NCBI GenBank assembly: GCA_028822575.1
Contig: JAPKDN010000194.1
Span: 1 to 6,381, forward strand
DNA: 6,381 nucleotides
Direction: 5' to 3'
DNA from: Alphaproteobacteria bacterium
GTDB lineage: Bacteria; Pseudomonadota; Alphaproteobacteria; Thalassobaculales; Thalassobaculaceae
Shown here piece by piece: positions 5,446 through 6,381 of the stretch. Below the pieces are notes generated by a model, which saw nothing but the letters and a program-made list of their open reading frames with translations, ran no database searches and was not told the DNA's origin. The number at the start of each line of letters is the position of its first letter. Positions within the stretch are counted from its first letter, which is position 1. Position numbers and translations under genes: made by a program.

Positions 5446-6325
5446 AACCCGACACGAGCGTATCGCGATAGGCCTGCGCTAACCTCGCGATTCCATCGGC
5501 CGCGCCATCGGCTATCGCCACGGCAATGGCGCCCCAGCGGCCGTTGAGTTGGCCGGCGGGGATCGTATTTTCCTGGGTTACGCGACCAATCTCCACGCCA
5601 TTGGGTTTTGACAAAATCCAGGTTATGCTGACATCTTCGCTGTTATTGGGTGCCGGAATGACGGCGATTTGCGAGGTAACGAGGAGTTCGCCTCGACCGT
5701 TATCTACGACCGTAATGCGTTCAGCCTTGAGTGCCAGTTCAACCGCGTGGACCAAGGATGTCGCGCCGTCCCCGCGAATTTTTTCAATAGGCGTGATGGA
5801 AAGGCTTGGCATTTCGACGCCTACAGGCATGCGCCTCGGGCGTGTCGGGTCGATCCAGGAAACAACGATCGCGGCATTGTGGTCGGCGACGTCGCGAAAC
5901 ATGGCCACTGTCGGCCGTTCCCAAAATTCATCGGGAGGCGTGGTCAGGATCTCTCGCTGTTTTTTAAGCTGCCCGGCTTGGTTGGTAAGGCTCCAGATCA
6001 TGACTAATTCCGGCGGTTGATCCTTGTGGAGCTTCTGGTACCCGTTACCCGACAACTGAAGAGATAGCCGGTTCGACCATCGTGATCCGGCAATGATGCC
6101 GTGATTCCGCAGGGCCGCCGCCATGGCCTCCGTCAAGGCGGCGCCAACCCAACCAACCGGCCCCTTGATGCCTTTGATCACCACACCCGCGCTGTTCGGC
6201 GCGAGCAGGAATTCGTTGTGCTTCTTGGTGGCTTCTATTGGTCGGAAGGGTTGCGGTATGGATCCACAGGCGGAAAGGCTCTGAACGACGACAAGCGTCA
6301 GCGCCGCGATTAAACCAGTATGCAT
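5426..6325 (-). CDS. Putative outer-membrane lipoprotein with duplicated domain, function unknown
   Basis: The 299-residue product begins with a lipoprotein signal peptide: a short N-region, a hydrophobic core (LIAALTLVVVQS), then the lipobox LSAC with Cys20 as the lipidated residue. There is no Asp at +2, which by the E. coli Lol rule suggests the outer membrane. I do not recognise a named family. The mature part appears to consist of two related units, about residues 52-157 and 182-283. Each has a Gly-rich turn, an Ala-rich helix, a strand region, a Trp-containing strand (VMIWSL / SITWIL) and a final Trp plus Ala/Asp-rich helix (VAMFRDVADHNAAI / IAVAIADGAADGIA). The ATG at 6325 lacks a Shine-Dalgarno and overlaps the end of an upstream frame (stop 6310-6312), suggesting coupled translation. 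prs begins 85 bases downstream of its stop. The lipoprotein assignment is good; no function is proposed. Confidence 0.85.
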   Translation of the reverse strand: MHTGLIAALTLVVVQSLSACGSIPQPFRPIEATKKHNEFLLAPNSAGVVIKGIKGPVGWVGAALTEAMAAALRNHGIIAGSRWSNRLSLQLSGNGYQKLHKDQPPELVMIWSLTNQAGQLKKQREILTTPPDEFWERPTVAMFRDVADHNAAIVVSWIDPTRPRRMPVGVEMPSLSITPIEKIRGDGATSLVHAVELALKAERITVVDNGRGELLVTSQIAVIPAPNNSEDVSITWILSKPNGVEIGRVTQENTIPAGQLNGRWGAIAVAIADGAADGIARLAQAYRDTLVSGSGAKTQ

Positions 6326-6381
6326 GTGGCTAAACTGCCAATCATGATCGCCGCGAAGAAAATCCAGAGATGAGGCATGAC
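6310..6381 (-). CDS. Possible 3' end of an upstream membrane-protein gene (partial)
   Basis: A minus-strand frame is open to the right edge and ends at TAA 6310-6312. It encodes a strongly hydrophobic tail (HLWIFFAAIMIGSLATCILV) that looks like a C-terminal transmembrane helix. An ATG at 6376-6378 could also start it, giving a 22-residue peptide. It overlaps the lipoprotein start by 16 bases in another frame, which would explain why that start has no Shine-Dalgarno. Only about 24 codons are visible, so whether this is a real gene and what it encodes cannot be decided here. Confidence 0.4.
   Translation of the reverse strand, partial: VMPHLWIFFAAIMIGSLATCILV

Noticed and set aside
5526..6020. 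Plus-strand frame of 164 codons opposite the lipoprotein gene
   Set aside because: The minus-strand frame is longer and has a proper lipoprotein signal peptide; the plus frame has no recognisable features.
1..6381. A hidden mobile element, CRISPR array, toxin-antitoxin or defence system
   Set aside because: No direct-repeat spacer pattern, transposase, integrase or terminal inverted repeats are seen, and the gene content is conserved housekeeping with similar composition throughout.

Overview
The window reads as an ordinary chromosomal housekeeping segment of a moderately GC-rich alphaproteobacterium. The main support is the minus-strand order prs - rplY - pth - ychF, with the long (TL5/CTC-type) form of ribosomal protein L25. 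This order is common in alphaproteobacterial genomes. The species cannot be named from the sequence alone.

Layout. On the plus strand, 2-307 is the 3' end of a glutathione S-transferase-like gene. It overlaps by four bases (GTGA) a small TPR-repeat protein gene at 304-765. This pair converges on a minus-strand dienelactone hydrolase family gene (796-1464), with a perfect 7-bp stem-loop at the junction. A structured 205-base gap (1465-1669) follows; it holds a plausible promoter for the hydrolase and stem-loops beyond the ychF stop. The rest of the window is minus strand. In the direction of transcription (high to low coordinates) it holds the 3' tip of a possible hydrophobic protein (6310-6381, partial), a putative lipoprotein with an internal duplication (5426-6325), prs (4345-5340), rplY (3560-4198), pth (2777-3421) and ychF (1670-2773).

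How the genes work together. Prs makes PRPP for nucleotide, histidine and tryptophan synthesis. L25 is a 5S rRNA-binding ribosomal protein. Pth recycles peptidyl-tRNA, and YchF is a ribosome-associated ATPase. The block therefore links nucleotide precursor supply to translation and its quality control. Pth and ychF are separated by 3 bases and are probably coupled. The prs-rplY (146 bases) and rplY-pth (138 bases) gaps contain promoter-like or stem-loop elements, so the block is probably one transcription unit with internal signals.

I found no CRISPR array, tRNA or rRNA gene, insertion sequence, phage gene or obvious new defence or biosynthetic system. The most interesting items are a 9-bp inverted repeat in the prs leader that covers part of its Shine-Dalgarno sequence, a two-copy internal domain duplication in the lipoprotein, and a bulged 11-bp hairpin with an alternative pairing between rplY and pth. 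There is no gene-free stretch longer than about 205 bases.
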